In this document: positions 29,246-38,488 of the stretch, in pieces
Position numbering within the stretch: position 1 is the stretch's first letter
How the letters are laid out: every line of letters starts with the position of its first letter
NCBI GenBank assembly: GCA_945787845.1
Contig: CALZJH010000013.1
Span: 63,196-127,195 of the forward strand
Source of the DNA: an uncultured Woeseiaceae bacterium
GTDB taxonomy: Bacteria > Pseudomonadota > Gammaproteobacteria > Steroidobacterales > Woeseiaceae
DNA: 64,000 nucleotides
Reading direction: 5' to 3'
Notes under the pieces: model-generated
The model's input: the letters and a program-made list of their open reading frames with translations, nothing else
Database searches by the model: none
Told to the model about the DNA's origin: nothing
Position numbers and translations under genes: made by a program

Positions 29246-30343
29246 TCAATAACCTCGCTCCGGGTCGACGACGTTGAATAAAGCATCACCCCCGAGATAG
29301 CGGCGGACATTCTCGCGCAGCAGCATGAAGTGGTAGCGCCGGTCCGACCCGGAGCCCGCAACGTGTGGCGTGATGATTACATTGGGCATCTGCCATAGCG
29401 GGTGTTCGGCCGGCAACGGCTCAGGATCGGTGACGTCGAGACCAGCTCCACCGACTTGGCCGCTTTCGAGTGCGGCAACGAGGTCGTCGGTGACGACCGT
29501 GCCCCCACGCCCGACGTTGATGAAGTAAGCACCTTCTTTGAAGCCCGCGAAGACTTCCCGGTTGAAGAGTCCCTGCGTTGACGACGTTAACGGCAGCGCG
29601 TTCACAACGACATCGGCCTCGCCGACGAGTTCGTTCAGCTCATCGGACAGTCCGACATAGTCGACCCAGGGTGGACCTTCGCGAGAGCTGTTCCGGGTCG
29701 CGATAACCCGCATGCCGAGCGCCTTCGCGCGCTTGGCTGCGGCACTGCCGATACCGCCCAGTCCAACGACCAGCATCGTCCTGCCGCTGACCGAGTACAT
29801 GCCCGGGTTGCTCATCAGGTCACGGCGCCACTCACCTGTCTCCATGATTCTGCCGTACTGCACGAGTCCGCGGGCCAGGCTCAGGGTCATGGCGACCGCG
29901 TGCTCGCCGATGGTGGGGGAGGACATCTTTTGCATGTTCGTCAGGAGCACTTCCCCGGTGCCCAGTTTGTCAACGTCCAGGCACCGTTCCACTCCCGACC
30001 AGTAGATCTGTACCCAGACCAGCTTGTCGGCTGCGGCAATGACGTCGGCGTTGCAGAGCCCGACGATCACATCGGCCAGGGGCGCCTGTTCGATGGCCTC
30101 GGGGAGGTTATTCGCCACGATGATCTCGGCGTCCGGGAACGTCGTTTGCAGCCGTTCCGGGAAGCCCCAGCCTGGGGCGATCAGGATGGTCGGTTGAGCG
30201 TCCCATCCCGGCAGTTCGCGGCTGGCAATGAGCCCTTCCCGAACGCCCGTCGTCGCAACGAACTCGTCAACAGACCAGTCATCCTGAGCGAGAACCGCCG
30301 TAGGGAGTACAAGGAGCAGGTAGACGGCAAGTGTTCGTATCAT
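29246..30343 (-). CDS. D-2-hydroxyacid dehydrogenase with an apparent signal peptide
   Basis: 365 residues. The N-terminus MIRTLAVYLLLVLPTAVLAQ looks like a Sec signal peptide with an ALAQ-type cleavage site. After it comes a complete NAD-dependent D-2-hydroxyacid dehydrogenase: GLGGIGSAAAKRAKALG Rossmann loop, catalytic Arg in INVGRGGTVVTDDL, the conserved DVTDPEPLPAEHPLW block and the His in IITPHVAGSG. This enzyme class is cytoplasmic because it needs NAD(P)H, so export would be unusual; see findings. No partner gene indicates the substrate. It is transcribed alone, divergent from tRNA-Val. Confidence 0.85.
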   Translation of the reverse strand: MIRTLAVYLLLVLPTAVLAQDDWSVDEFVATTGVREGLIASRELPGWDAQPTILIAPGWGFPERLQTTFPDAEIIVANNLPEAIEQAPLADVIVGLCNADVIAAADKLVWVQIYWSGVERCLDVDKLGTGEVLLTNMQKMSSPTIGEHAVAMTLSLARGLVQYGRIMETGEWRRDLMSNPGMYSVSGRTMLVVGLGGIGSAAAKRAKALGMRVIATRNSSREGPPWVDYVGLSDELNELVGEADVVVNALPLTSSTQGLFNREVFAGFKEGAYFINVGRGGTVVTDDLVAALESGQVGGAGLDVTDPEPLPAEHPLWQMPNVIITPHVAGSGSDRRYHFMLLRENVRRYLGGDALFNVVDPERGY

Positions 30344-30381
30344 CGTGTTAATCTCCGGTGCGCTGGAAAGGGTGAATAGTC

Positions 30382-30410
30382 TTGCGGTCCGCGCGTTGCT
30401 TCAGTATCTT
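30382..30410 (+). promoter_or_regulatory. Promoter of tRNA-Val
   Basis: TTGCGG (30382-30387), 17-bp spacer, TATCTT (30405-30410); the predicted start lies about 14 bp before the mature tRNA. Confidence 0.5.
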
Positions 30411-30430
30411 ACGCGTCCCTTCGAGAATTG

Positions 30431-30505
30431 GGGCGATTAGCTCAGGGGTAGAGCGCCACGTTGACATCGTGGAGGTCGCAGGTTCGAAACCCGCATCGCC
30501 CACCA
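30431..30505 (+). tRNA. tRNA-Val (anticodon GAC)
   Basis: 75 nt with encoded CCA. Acceptor GGGCGAT pairs with ATCGCCC, discriminator A; the T arm has GGTTCGAAACC; anticodon GAC at 30463-30465. It occupies the place before infC where thrS is often found. Confidence 0.97.
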
Positions 30506-30554
30506 ATCTCGAAAAAAGCACCTGATTTTTTTAAGAAAATTCGGGTTCCCGAGG

Positions 30555-30583
30555 TTGTTTCCTGCGCGCAGGCTTATTAGAAT
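30555..30583 (+). promoter_or_regulatory. Candidate infC promoter
   Basis: TTGTTT (30555-30560), 17-bp spacer, TAGAAT (30578-30583). It would give a leader of about 70 nt before infC. A CCTGCGCGCAGG palindrome lies within the spacer. Confidence 0.5.
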
Positions 30584-30660
30584 CGCGTTCCCGCTGTGTC
30601 CGCGGCAGATTGTCGTGGGGCGAAGCGGTATAAGTTTATGAATTTGCGGAGGATTTGGGT

Positions 30661-31179
30661 ATCGCAGTTACAAAGCGCGTAAGGCGCAATGATGAAATAG
30701 AGGCCACCGAAGTGCGGGTTATTGACTCGAAAGGTGAACAGGCAGGGGTCATGGGCATCGCAGCGGCGATCGATTTGGCCAAGGACGAGGGACTGGACCT
30801 CGTTGAAGTGTCCCCGATGGCGGACCCGCCCGTGTGCCGAATTATGGATTTTGGTAAGTACCTGTTCGAACAGAACAAGAAAAACCAGTCTGCGAAACGC
30901 AAGCAAAAGCAGGTTCATGTCAAGGAAATCAAGTTTCGCCCGGGAACGGACGAAGGCGATTACCAGATCAAGCTCAGGAAGCTGATTGAGTTTCTTGAGG
31001 CGGGTGACAAAACAAAGATCACCCTGAGGTTCCGCGGTCGGGAGATGGCGCACAAGGAATTGGGCGCACAGCTTCTGGCCAGGGTCAGAGATGACCTGGA
31101 AGAGTACGGTACGGTTGAACAGATGCCACAGATGGAAGGACGGCAGATGGTTCAGGTCATTGCGCCGAAGAAACACTAG
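30661..31179 (+). CDS. infC: Translation initiation factor IF-3
   Basis: 172 residues if started at the ATC at 30661. That codon is 8 bp downstream of GGAGG (30648-30652), the right distance; the in-frame TTG at 30655 is only 2 bp from it. infC characteristically uses rare start codons (ATT in Escherichia coli), through which IF-3 represses its own synthesis. The protein has the N-domain ([35 protein letters not shown]) and C-domain ([33 protein letters not shown]). It prevents premature subunit joining and proofreads initiator tRNA. First gene of infC-rpmI-rplT-pheST. Confidence 0.95.
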   Translation: MAVTKRVRRNDEIEATEVRVIDSKGEQAGVMGIAAAIDLAKDEGLDLVEVSPMADPPVCRIMDFGKYLFEQNKKNQSAKRKQKQVHVKEIKFRPGTDEGDYQIKLRKLIEFLEAGDKTKITLRFRGREMAHKELGAQLLARVRDDLEEYGTVEQMPQMEGRQMVQVIAPKKH

Positions 31180-31214
31180 GCGCCAGGCTACCGTCCCGAA
31201 AAAAAGCGAGTAAC

Positions 31215-31228
31215 GACCCACGTGGGTC
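31215..31228 (+). promoter_or_regulatory. Palindromic hairpin in the infC-rpmI gap
   Basis: GACCCACGTGGGTC, a perfect 14-bp palindrome in the 105-bp gap before rpmI. In Enterobacteria L20 binds RNA structures in this region to repress rpmI-rplT; whether this hairpin is part of such an operator is a guess. Confidence 0.3.
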
Positions 31229-31284
31229 ATTAATCCGCCTGCCGCGGCCGAGAAGGCACGTTGTAAGGCCAAAAGGAAGACACA

Positions 31285-31482
31285 ATGTCGAAGATGAAGA
31301 CCAACCGAGGCGCGGCCAAGCGCTTCAGTAAGACGGGCAAGGGCGGCTACAAACGCTCCCAGGCCCACCTCAATCATATTCTTACCAAGAAGAAGTCAAA
31401 GCGTAAGCGTCAGCTCGGCAACACTCTGCAAGTTGCAGAAGCCGATGTGAAAGCCGTGAAGCGCATGCTTCCGTACAGCTAA
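31285..31482 (+). CDS. rpmI: 50S ribosomal protein L35
   Basis: 65 residues, highly basic. [39 protein letters not shown] and the C-terminal VKRMLPYS are diagnostic. AAGGAAG ribosome site. Fourteen bases before rplT. Confidence 0.97.
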   Translation: MSKMKTNRGAAKRFSKTGKGGYKRSQAHLNHILTKKKSKRKRQLGNTLQVAEADVKAVKRMLPYS

Positions 31483-31496
31483 GAGGAGATTGAGAA

Positions 31497-31868
31497 ATGG
31501 CACGAGTTAAACGTGGCGTAACGGCCAAGGCCCGCCATAAGAAAGTCCTCGGTAAAGCGAAGGGCTACTACGGCGCGCGCAGCAAACTATTCAAGACGGC
31601 CAAGCAGGCTGTTATCAAGGCAGGTCAATACGCCTATCGCGACCGCCGTCAGCGCAAGCGTCAGTTCCGCTCGCTGTGGATCACGCGTATCAACGCGGCC
31701 GCACGCATGCACGGTCTGTCCTACAGTCGCCTGATCAATGGTCTGCACAAGGCCGAGATCGAGGTGGATCGCAAGATCCTGGCTGATATTGCAGTACACG
31801 ATCCCGAGGGGTTCGGCGCGATTGCCGAAGCCGCCAAGGCGGGTCTCGAACAGCCGTCTGCCAGCTAA
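31497..31868 (+). CDS. rplT: 50S ribosomal protein L20
   Basis: 123 residues, a few longer than usual at the C-terminus. [47 protein letters not shown] and [19 protein letters not shown] are diagnostic. L20 is an early assembly protein and in relatives represses its own operon. GAGGAGA ribosome site. Confidence 0.97.
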   Translation: MARVKRGVTAKARHKKVLGKAKGYYGARSKLFKTAKQAVIKAGQYAYRDRRQRKRQFRSLWITRINAAARMHGLSYSRLINGLHKAEIEVDRKILADIAVHDPEGFGAIAEAAKAGLEQPSAS

Positions 31869-31878
31869 GAACGCTTGA

Positions 31879-32901
<1,023 letters not shown>

Positions 32902-32906
32902 GCGCG

Positions 32907-35285
32907 ATGAAGATTGCAGAATCCTGGTTACGCGAGTGGGTTGACCCTGACCTCACAACGGAAGAACTCGGCCATCAGCTGACGATGCTTGGCCACGAGG
33001 TCGATGGCATTGAGTTCGAAGGCGCCGGTATTGAAGAGGTCGTCATCGCCGAAGTTGTGGAGTGCGGCAAGCACCCAGATGCCGACAAGCTCAGTGTCTG
33101 CAAAGTAAGCGACGGTAGCGGTGAACTCATCGATATTGTTTGCGGCGCTCCCAATGTGCGGCAAGGCATGAAGACGCCGTTGGCCAAGCCCGGCGTGAAG
33201 CTTCCCAATGGAATGAAACTTCGCAAGGCGAAGATCCGCGGTGTTGTTTCAAATGGGATGCTGTGTTCGGCCGTCGAAATCGGGCTGGGCGATGAGTCGG
33301 ACGGCATTATGGAACTGCCCGCTGATGCGGAAGTCGGCAAGCCGCTGATTGAATACCTCAATCTGCCGGATACCATTTTCGACCTCGATCTGACGCCGAA
33401 TCGCGGCGACTGTTTCAGCGTGCTTGGCATTGCGCGCGACGTGTCCGCGTTGACCGGCGCAACGCTCAAAGAGGCCGCAGTTCATCCTGTCGCGGCCTCG
33501 ATAGATGCCGCGCATCCTGTCGAGTTGGTTGAGCCGGCCGCGTGTCCGCGTTTCGCGGGTCGGGTCATCCGGGGCATCGATCCAACGGCGAAATCGCCCG
33601 TCTGGATGGTTGAGCACCTGCGACGCGCCGGCCTCCGTGGCATATCACCCGTTGTCGACGTCACCAATTTCGTCATGCTGGAGCTCGGACAGCCCCTGCA
33701 TGCCTATGACGCAGCGCTGTTGGCGGGACCGATCAGGCCGCGGCTTGCCACGACTGGCGAAAAAGTGACGCTGCTCGACGAAAAAGAGGTTGAGCTTCGC
33801 GACGATACCGTGATTATCACGGATGACAGCGGCCCGATCGGTATTGCCGGCATCATGGGTGGCCTGAGCACGGCCGTCACGGACGAGACAACGGACGTGT
33901 TCTTCGAAGCGGCATTCTGGCCTCAGGACTTCATGGCGGGCAGGGCACGCAACTACGGCATGCATACCGATGCATCATTGCGATTCGAACGTGGTGTCGA
34001 TCCGGAAGGACAGGGCCGTGCCGTTGAACGGGCAACCGAATTGTTGCTCGATATCGCCGGAGGTGAAGCGGGTCCGCTCGATGTCCAGACTGCCGAAGAG
34101 CATCTGCCAAAGCGCGACTCAATTGTCCTGCGAAAGTCTCGTCTTGCGCATTTGCTGGGATTGAAAATTGACGACGCGGAAGTCACGCGAATTCTCGAGA
34201 GCCTGCAGCTGAAAGTCAGCAAAACGGATGCCGGATGGAGCGTTGTGCCACCGAGTCATCGTTTCGACATGCAGTATGAAGTGGACCTGATTGAAGAAGT
34301 CGCTCGAATCCACGGTTACGATTCCATTCCAGAGACGACGTTGGCGGCACAGTCGCCTCTTGAGACGGTTACCGAGTCGCGCATCGACATGGAGCGGGCT
34401 GCCGCGACGCTGATCGGACGCGACTACCAGGAAATCGTCACCTACAGTTTCATCGACCCGGAAGCCAACAGGCGCTTCACGGGAATTGAGTCGGAGCTTG
34501 TCCTCAGCAATCCGATCTCATCCGAGCTTTCCGTCATGCGCGCATCATTATGGCCCGGCATGGTTGCAGCCGCTGCCGCGAATATGGCGCGCCAACAGGA
34601 CCGGGTACGGTTTTTCGAAGCGAGTCGTTCCTATCATGGAACGCTGGGCGCACATGAAGAAGTGGTTCGCCTGGCGGGTCTTGCCACGGGTCCCGTCGCG
34701 CCAGAGCAATGGGGATGTAAGGCCCAAAATGTTGATTTCTTTGACATAAAAGCTGACGTTGAGGCAGTGCTTGCGCTCGCAGGGGACAGCACCGACATCG
34801 AGTTCGCCGCAACTGAGCACGCCGCGCTGCAACCGGGACAGGCGGCAGAAATTCGTCGCGGCGATGACGTCATCGGTATCGTTGGCAGGCTGCACCCGAG
34901 TTTGGCGAAGGACTACGATCTCAAGAAATCTGTTTACGTATTCGAGCTCGACGCCGATAAAGCGCTTGCCTCGAAGGCGCCATCGATTGAACCGGTCTCG
35001 AAGTTCCCGGCGATTCGGCGCGACATCGCGGTCGTCGTCGACGACAAAATCTCGGCGGCCGAGTTGATCGAAGCTGTCGCCGGGGTGGCGCCTGAGCTCA
35101 TTCGGGATGTCAGGATTTTTGACATTTACAAGGGCGAGAGAATAGAAGCAGGGCGAAAAAGCGTCGCAATAGGCTTGATTTTGCAGGAAACATCGCGCAC
35201 CCTTACTGACGATGATGCGGACACTGCGATGGCCGCCGCAATCGCCAAACTAGAAGATAAATTCGCCGCTGAACTAAGAGACTGA
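32907..35285 (+). CDS. pheT: Phenylalanyl-tRNA synthetase beta subunit
   Basis: 792 residues. Domains in order: split N-terminus; tRNA-binding EMAP-like domain at ~40-150 (VVECGKHPDADKLSVCKV); B3/B4 editing region around 210-390 (RGISPVVDVTNFVMLELGQPLHAYD); B5 near 400-470; the pseudo-catalytic core (YSFIDPEANRRF, ANMARQQDRVRFFEASRSY); and a C-terminal ferredoxin-fold anticodon-binding domain (SKFPAIRRDIAVVVDDKI). Five bases separate it from pheS and six from ihfA. Confidence 0.97.
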   Translation: MKIAESWLREWVDPDLTTEELGHQLTMLGHEVDGIEFEGAGIEEVVIAEVVECGKHPDADKLSVCKVSDGSGELIDIVCGAPNVRQGMKTPLAKPGVKLPNGMKLRKAKIRGVVSNGMLCSAVEIGLGDESDGIMELPADAEVGKPLIEYLNLPDTIFDLDLTPNRGDCFSVLGIARDVSALTGATLKEAAVHPVAASIDAAHPVELVEPAACPRFAGRVIRGIDPTAKSPVWMVEHLRRAGLRGISPVVDVTNFVMLELGQPLHAYDAALLAGPIRPRLATTGEKVTLLDEKEVELRDDTVIITDDSGPIGIAGIMGGLSTAVTDETTDVFFEAAFWPQDFMAGRARNYGMHTDASLRFERGVDPEGQGRAVERATELLLDIAGGEAGPLDVQTAEEHLPKRDSIVLRKSRLAHLLGLKIDDAEVTRILESLQLKVSKTDAGWSVVPPSHRFDMQYEVDLIEEVARIHGYDSIPETTLAAQSPLETVTESRIDMERAAATLIGRDYQEIVTYSFIDPEANRRFTGIESELVLSNPISSELSVMRASLWPGMVAAAAANMARQQDRVRFFEASRSYHGTLGAHEEVVRLAGLATGPVAPEQWGCKAQNVDFFDIKADVEAVLALAGDSTDIEFAATEHAALQPGQAAEIRRGDDVIGIVGRLHPSLAKDYDLKKSVYVFELDADKALASKAPSIEPVSKFPAIRRDIAVVVDDKISAAELIEAVAGVAPELIRDVRIFDIYKGERIEAGRKSVAIGLILQETSRTLTDDDADTAMAAAIAKLEDKFAAELRD

Positions 35286-35291
35286 TTCCCG

Positions 35292-35591
35292 ATGGCACTG
35301 ACCAAAGCAGACATGGCCGAGTCGTTGTTCAATGAGCTCGGTCTCAACAAAAGAGAAGCTCGCGAATTGGTCGACATGTATTTTGAGGAGCTGCGTGCAT
35401 CACTCGCAGTTGGGGAGCAAGTCAAACTTTCCGGATTCGGGAATTTTGATCTTCGGGATAAAAAAGAACGTCCAGGCAGGAACCCGAAAACGGGTGAAGA
35501 AATTCCGATCAGCGCACGCCGCGTTGTGACATTTCGTCCAGGACAAAAACTAAAGGCCCGAGTGGAAGCATATGCTGGAACCGGGGAATAA
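35292..35591 (+). CDS. ihfA: Integration host factor subunit alpha
   Basis: 99 residues. [24 protein letters not shown] and [45 protein letters not shown] are IHF-alpha signatures, including the intercalating Pro. Partner of the IhfB encoded at 21163. The order pheT-ihfA is conserved. Its 3' end overlaps the merR-type gene by 20 bp. Confidence 0.97.
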   Translation: MALTKADMAESLFNELGLNKREARELVDMYFEELRASLAVGEQVKLSGFGNFDLRDKKERPGRNPKTGEEIPISARRVVTFRPGQKLKARVEAYAGTGE

Positions 35592-35928
35592 CGACGAACT
35601 ACCTCCAATTCCTGGGAAGCGCTATTTCACCATTGGTGAAGTGAGCGACCTTTGTGCGGTCAAGCCGCACGTACTCAGGTATTGGGAACAGGAGTTTCCT
35701 CAGCTTAAACCTGTAAAGCGACGGGGTAATCGCCGCTATTACCAGCGGCAGGACGTCCTGATCATCCGTCAGATACGTAGCCTCTTGTACGATGAGGGCT
35801 TCACGATCGGTGGCGCGCGCCAGCGCCTGACCGGTGACGATGCGAAGTCAGATGTCACGCAAAGTCAGCAGATTATCAAGCAGATACGAATGGAACTTGA
35901 ACAAGTTCTTAAGATTTTGCGCCGCTAA
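35572..35928 (+). CDS. MerR family transcriptional regulator
   Basis: 118 residues. The N-terminal winged helix-turn-helix is [29 protein letters not shown] with the wing [23 protein letters not shown]. The C-terminal part ([17 protein letters not shown]) is a short dimerisation helix with no Cys for metal sensing. This small regulator follows ihfA in many Gammaproteobacteria; its targets are unknown. It overlaps ihfA by 20 bp and is likely translated by coupling. Confidence 0.9.
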   Translation: MLEPGNNDELPPIPGKRYFTIGEVSDLCAVKPHVLRYWEQEFPQLKPVKRRGNRRYYQRQDVLIIRQIRSLLYDEGFTIGGARQRLTGDDAKSDVTQSQQIIKQIRMELEQVLKILRR

Positions 35929-35938
35929 AATCCTTATC

Positions 35939-35967
35939 TTTCCAACGCTCTGTATGGCGGGTATGAT
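35939..35967 (+). promoter_or_regulatory. Candidate promoter of tRNA-Pro
   Basis: TTTCCA (35939-35944), 17-bp spacer, TATGAT (35962-35967). Confidence 0.45.
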
Positions 35968-36021
35968 TGCCGCCCAGCAGATTTTCTGTGGAAGGATCTT
36001 CAAGGTCCGCAAGAACACGGT

Positions 36022-36098
<77 letters not shown>

Positions 36099-36110
36099 TT
36101 CAACAATGAA

Positions 36111-36146
36111 AAGCCGCTTCGCCTTCTGGTTGAGCGGCTTTTTTTT
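36111..36146 (+). terminator. Terminator after tRNA-Pro
   Basis: AAGCCGCT (36111-36118) pairs with AGCGGCTT (36133-36140), followed by T to 36146. Four A before the left arm make it usable for the convergent ferritin gene too. Confidence 0.9.
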
Positions 36147-36147
36147 G

Positions 36148-36435
36148 TCACTCGTGGGCGATCGGCTTTTCCGTAAACAGGAAGTCCCTGAGTTCCTTGT
36201 CGAAGGTCGGGTCCTGTCGACGGATCCACTCGAGCACCATCGCAGCGTGTTCTTTTTCCTCGTCGCGATTGTGCGCGAGGATGGCTCGGAGTTCGTCGTT
36301 CTTGCACGCGTCGACGCGCTGGTTGTACCAGTCGACCGCTTCCAGTTCTTCCATCAGTGACGTGATGGCGCGATGCATGTCGCGTGTCTCTTCGGTGAGC
36401 TCGGTGAGCGGCTCGTGGTAGCCCTCGTTTGCCAT
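36148..36435 (-). CDS. Encapsulated-ferritin (EncFtn) family protein
   Basis: 95 residues. The helix pair with [16 protein letters not shown] and [21 protein letters not shown] is the EncFtn signature. By comparison with the Rhodospirillum rubrum protein, the di-iron ligands correspond to E30, E60 and H63, all present. EncFtn forms a ring of ten subunits and oxidises Fe(II), normally inside an encapsulin shell. Here the protein ends at TEKPIAHE without the C-terminal targeting peptide, and no shell gene lies in the window. GGAA ribosome site; 18 bp downstream of the tspO-like pseudogene. Confidence 0.88.
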   Translation of the reverse strand: MANEGYHEPLTELTEETRDMHRAITSLMEELEAVDWYNQRVDACKNDELRAILAHNRDEEKEHAAMVLEWIRRQDPTFDKELRDFLFTEKPIAHE

Positions 36436-36453
36436 TTCAATTCCTCATTCGTG

Positions 36454-37113
36454 TCAACGTGTGCGCAGCCGCGATACCAGTTCGATCGCGACCAGGATGG
36501 CCATCAATAGTGACAGGGTGATAGCGGCCCCGGCTACCGAGGGTGTTGCGGACTGCATTACGGAAATTCCGTAGGCACCCCAGACAATAACTGCGCCGAA
36601 AACAGGATTTCGACACTTCAGTACGCGGCTCGCGCCGATAGCCCCCGCAACTGCCAGTTTCAGAATCGTTCACTGCACCGCGCTCAGGCCAATGTTGTCC
36701 CAGCCGAAGCCGGTCTGCATGGCGCTGGCATTGGCGATGGTCGCGAGGGTGATCCAACCCGTGTAGAGGTTGAATGGCATCACCAGGGCCAGGTAGCGAG
36801 CGGGTGGTGCGGAAACGCTCCCGGCGCGCAGCGAGCGGTAGATCAAAATCAGCGTTGCGAGAATGCCCAGCATGATGAGGAACGATAACGCGAGCAGGTC
36901 GTAGTGCCAGACGACGAATACGAGTAATACGAGATAAATCACGCCCCAGATGGAGAACGTAAAGCCCGCGGGCGTGAACAGGGACGGGTATTTCGCCGAT
37001 ATTTCCGGCATGGTCTGTCCGTTGATCGGCAGCGCATTGGACAGCACGTTCATTACGATAACGAACATAAAGACGGCGAGGTTGCCACGCCAGTCGTGGA
37101 CCGGTCGTTGCAT
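36454..37113 (-). pseudogene. TspO-like tryptophan-rich sensory protein, broken
   Basis: The first 147 codons (start 37113, AGGA site) encode a membrane protein with NALPINGQTMPEIS, SLFTPAGFTFSIWGVIYL and PFNLYTGWITLATIAN, matching long TspO/MBR-like proteins. A TGA at 36672-36670 interrupts it, but the same frame continues for 71 more codons with clear family sequence (NPVFGAVIVWGAYGISV, then a last helix) to TGA at 36454. The stop falls where homologues, as I recall them, have a conserved Trp before a Thr (TGG to TGA). The stretch after IWGVIYLVLLVFVV also seems to lack about 30 residues, a helix, relative to the family. Confidence 0.72.
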
Positions 37114-37127
37114 ACGCTTGTTTCCTG

Positions 37128-38366
37128 TCAGGCCGGGGCCGGGAACGGCAGCTTGCGGTCTTGAATCCCGAGCAGAATCGGCTGGGCTGTTTCGCGGTAG
37201 ATATTCACTTTGGCATTGAACGCGACGCGCGACAGGCCGTGCTTGTCACGAATTGTCAGCCGCCGGATATTGAACTGGCCGCCACCGAGGCTCTCGCCCG
37301 TCAGGTAGCACTTGATGGCGGTGACGCGCTCCCCCGATAACTCCATGCCACTCAGCTGCGAGAGGTTGCCCTGTGCGCGCTCGAGGAAAGTGACGGCATC
37401 GACATTGGGATCGACCTTCAGGGTGCCCGTGTCCGTATGGGACGCAATACTCGCCATGAAGTCCCCCACGAGAATCTGGCCCGGGAGTGCGGCATCGATC
37501 ATGCGCGCGAGTTCGATCGTCACGTCACCAACGATAAAGTCGTGTGTCGTCGGGTTCAGTCCTTCGGCCTGGTGAAACTCATAGCAGCTCCCGACGTGGA
37601 AGCAGGCTCGCAGCCGGGGTACCGCCTTGGTCACAGACTTGCTGCGTGCGATGGCGTTGTCAGCCAGCACAATGTGCATGAAATGGTAGAGATTGACGCT
37701 GGCCTCCAGGCCTACGTCGCGATTCCAGATGTAGAAGCCGTCGCCGCTCGAGGAGCGGGCGAAGTCGATATTGACGTCCTGCTCGAGCATCTTCGCGTGA
37801 GCTGAATTGAGTGAATAAGCCAGGCTGTTCAGCTGCGTCATTTGCTCGAATGGCGTTAGCAAGCTGAAGCCGACGATATCGAACAATGTTACTGCGCGAC
37901 TCGGCACGTAGTTGATGCCGAATTTGCGAATCATGCCCTCGATGATCTGGGTTTCAATCTGGTTACCGACCAGCGGTTCGCGTAAGCGGATATTTATCGG
38001 TTCGATATCCAGCAGCCGGGCCACCTTCTGCATTTGAGATATAGACAGCTGGCGTTCACCGGAAATCAGCTCGGTGATGAAACGTGGCGATACACGCGGC
38101 GGCAGATTGTTCGCTTGCGGTGTTGTGTATTCCGCGATCGCATAATGCGGTACGACGAGAATGAGCACACCCTGGTCGAGTGGCGTCCAGCTCAGGATGC
38201 TGTTTTGCCCGAGAGACCAGTGACTGCGCAGGGCCGTTTCGAGGTGCGAGAGGTTGCTGCGCTGCCGCAGCCCCATAGACTGCGCCAGCCCGGCCAGTTG
38301 GTCCAGGTACGGCGAGTAGTCGGTTATGCGCCGAATCCCCGATTTCGACAGCTCGTCTAATTTCAT
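37128..38366 (-). CDS. Class III nucleotidyl cyclase-like protein
   Basis: 412 residues from the ATG at 38366; an in-frame start at 38426 adds 20 residues. The middle (residues ~155-330) resembles a class III cyclase homology domain: TLFDIVGFSLLTP with a metal Asp (D163) and RSSSGDGFYIWN with the second Asp (D209). The substrate-selecting Lys usually four residues before the second Asp is Ser here, so the activity and nucleotide are uncertain. The N-terminal ~150 residues are an unrecognised sensor-like region with a segment (LISGERQLSISQMQKVARLLDI) reminiscent of a helix-turn-helix. The C-terminus is unassigned. It heads the cyclase, tspO-like, ferritin unit. Confidence 0.65.
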   Translation of the reverse strand: MKLDELSKSGIRRITDYSPYLDQLAGLAQSMGLRQRSNLSHLETALRSHWSLGQNSILSWTPLDQGVLILVVPHYAIAEYTTPQANNLPPRVSPRFITELISGERQLSISQMQKVARLLDIEPINIRLREPLVGNQIETQIIEGMIRKFGINYVPSRAVTLFDIVGFSLLTPFEQMTQLNSLAYSLNSAHAKMLEQDVNIDFARSSSGDGFYIWNRDVGLEASVNLYHFMHIVLADNAIARSKSVTKAVPRLRACFHVGSCYEFHQAEGLNPTTHDFIVGDVTIELARMIDAALPGQILVGDFMASIASHTDTGTLKVDPNVDAVTFLERAQGNLSQLSGMELSGERVTAIKCYLTGESLGGGQFNIRRLTIRDKHGLSRVAFNAKVNIYRETAQPILLGIQDRKLPFPAPA

Positions 38367-38488
38367 TCTTTTGCCTGCAGCGACTTCCGCGAACCGTGAT
38401 TCTCTGCCACAGTTCGCTGATACCAACCTAATGAACTCTTATATACAGCGCAAGTGTTACAAATACGCTCAGGTAGTTTACATAACAA

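Noticed and set aside
36437..36757. 106-codon open frame between the ferritin gene and the tspO-like gene
   Set aside because: It is a shifted frame over the 3' part of the tspO-like pseudogene; the family sequence lies in the original frame.
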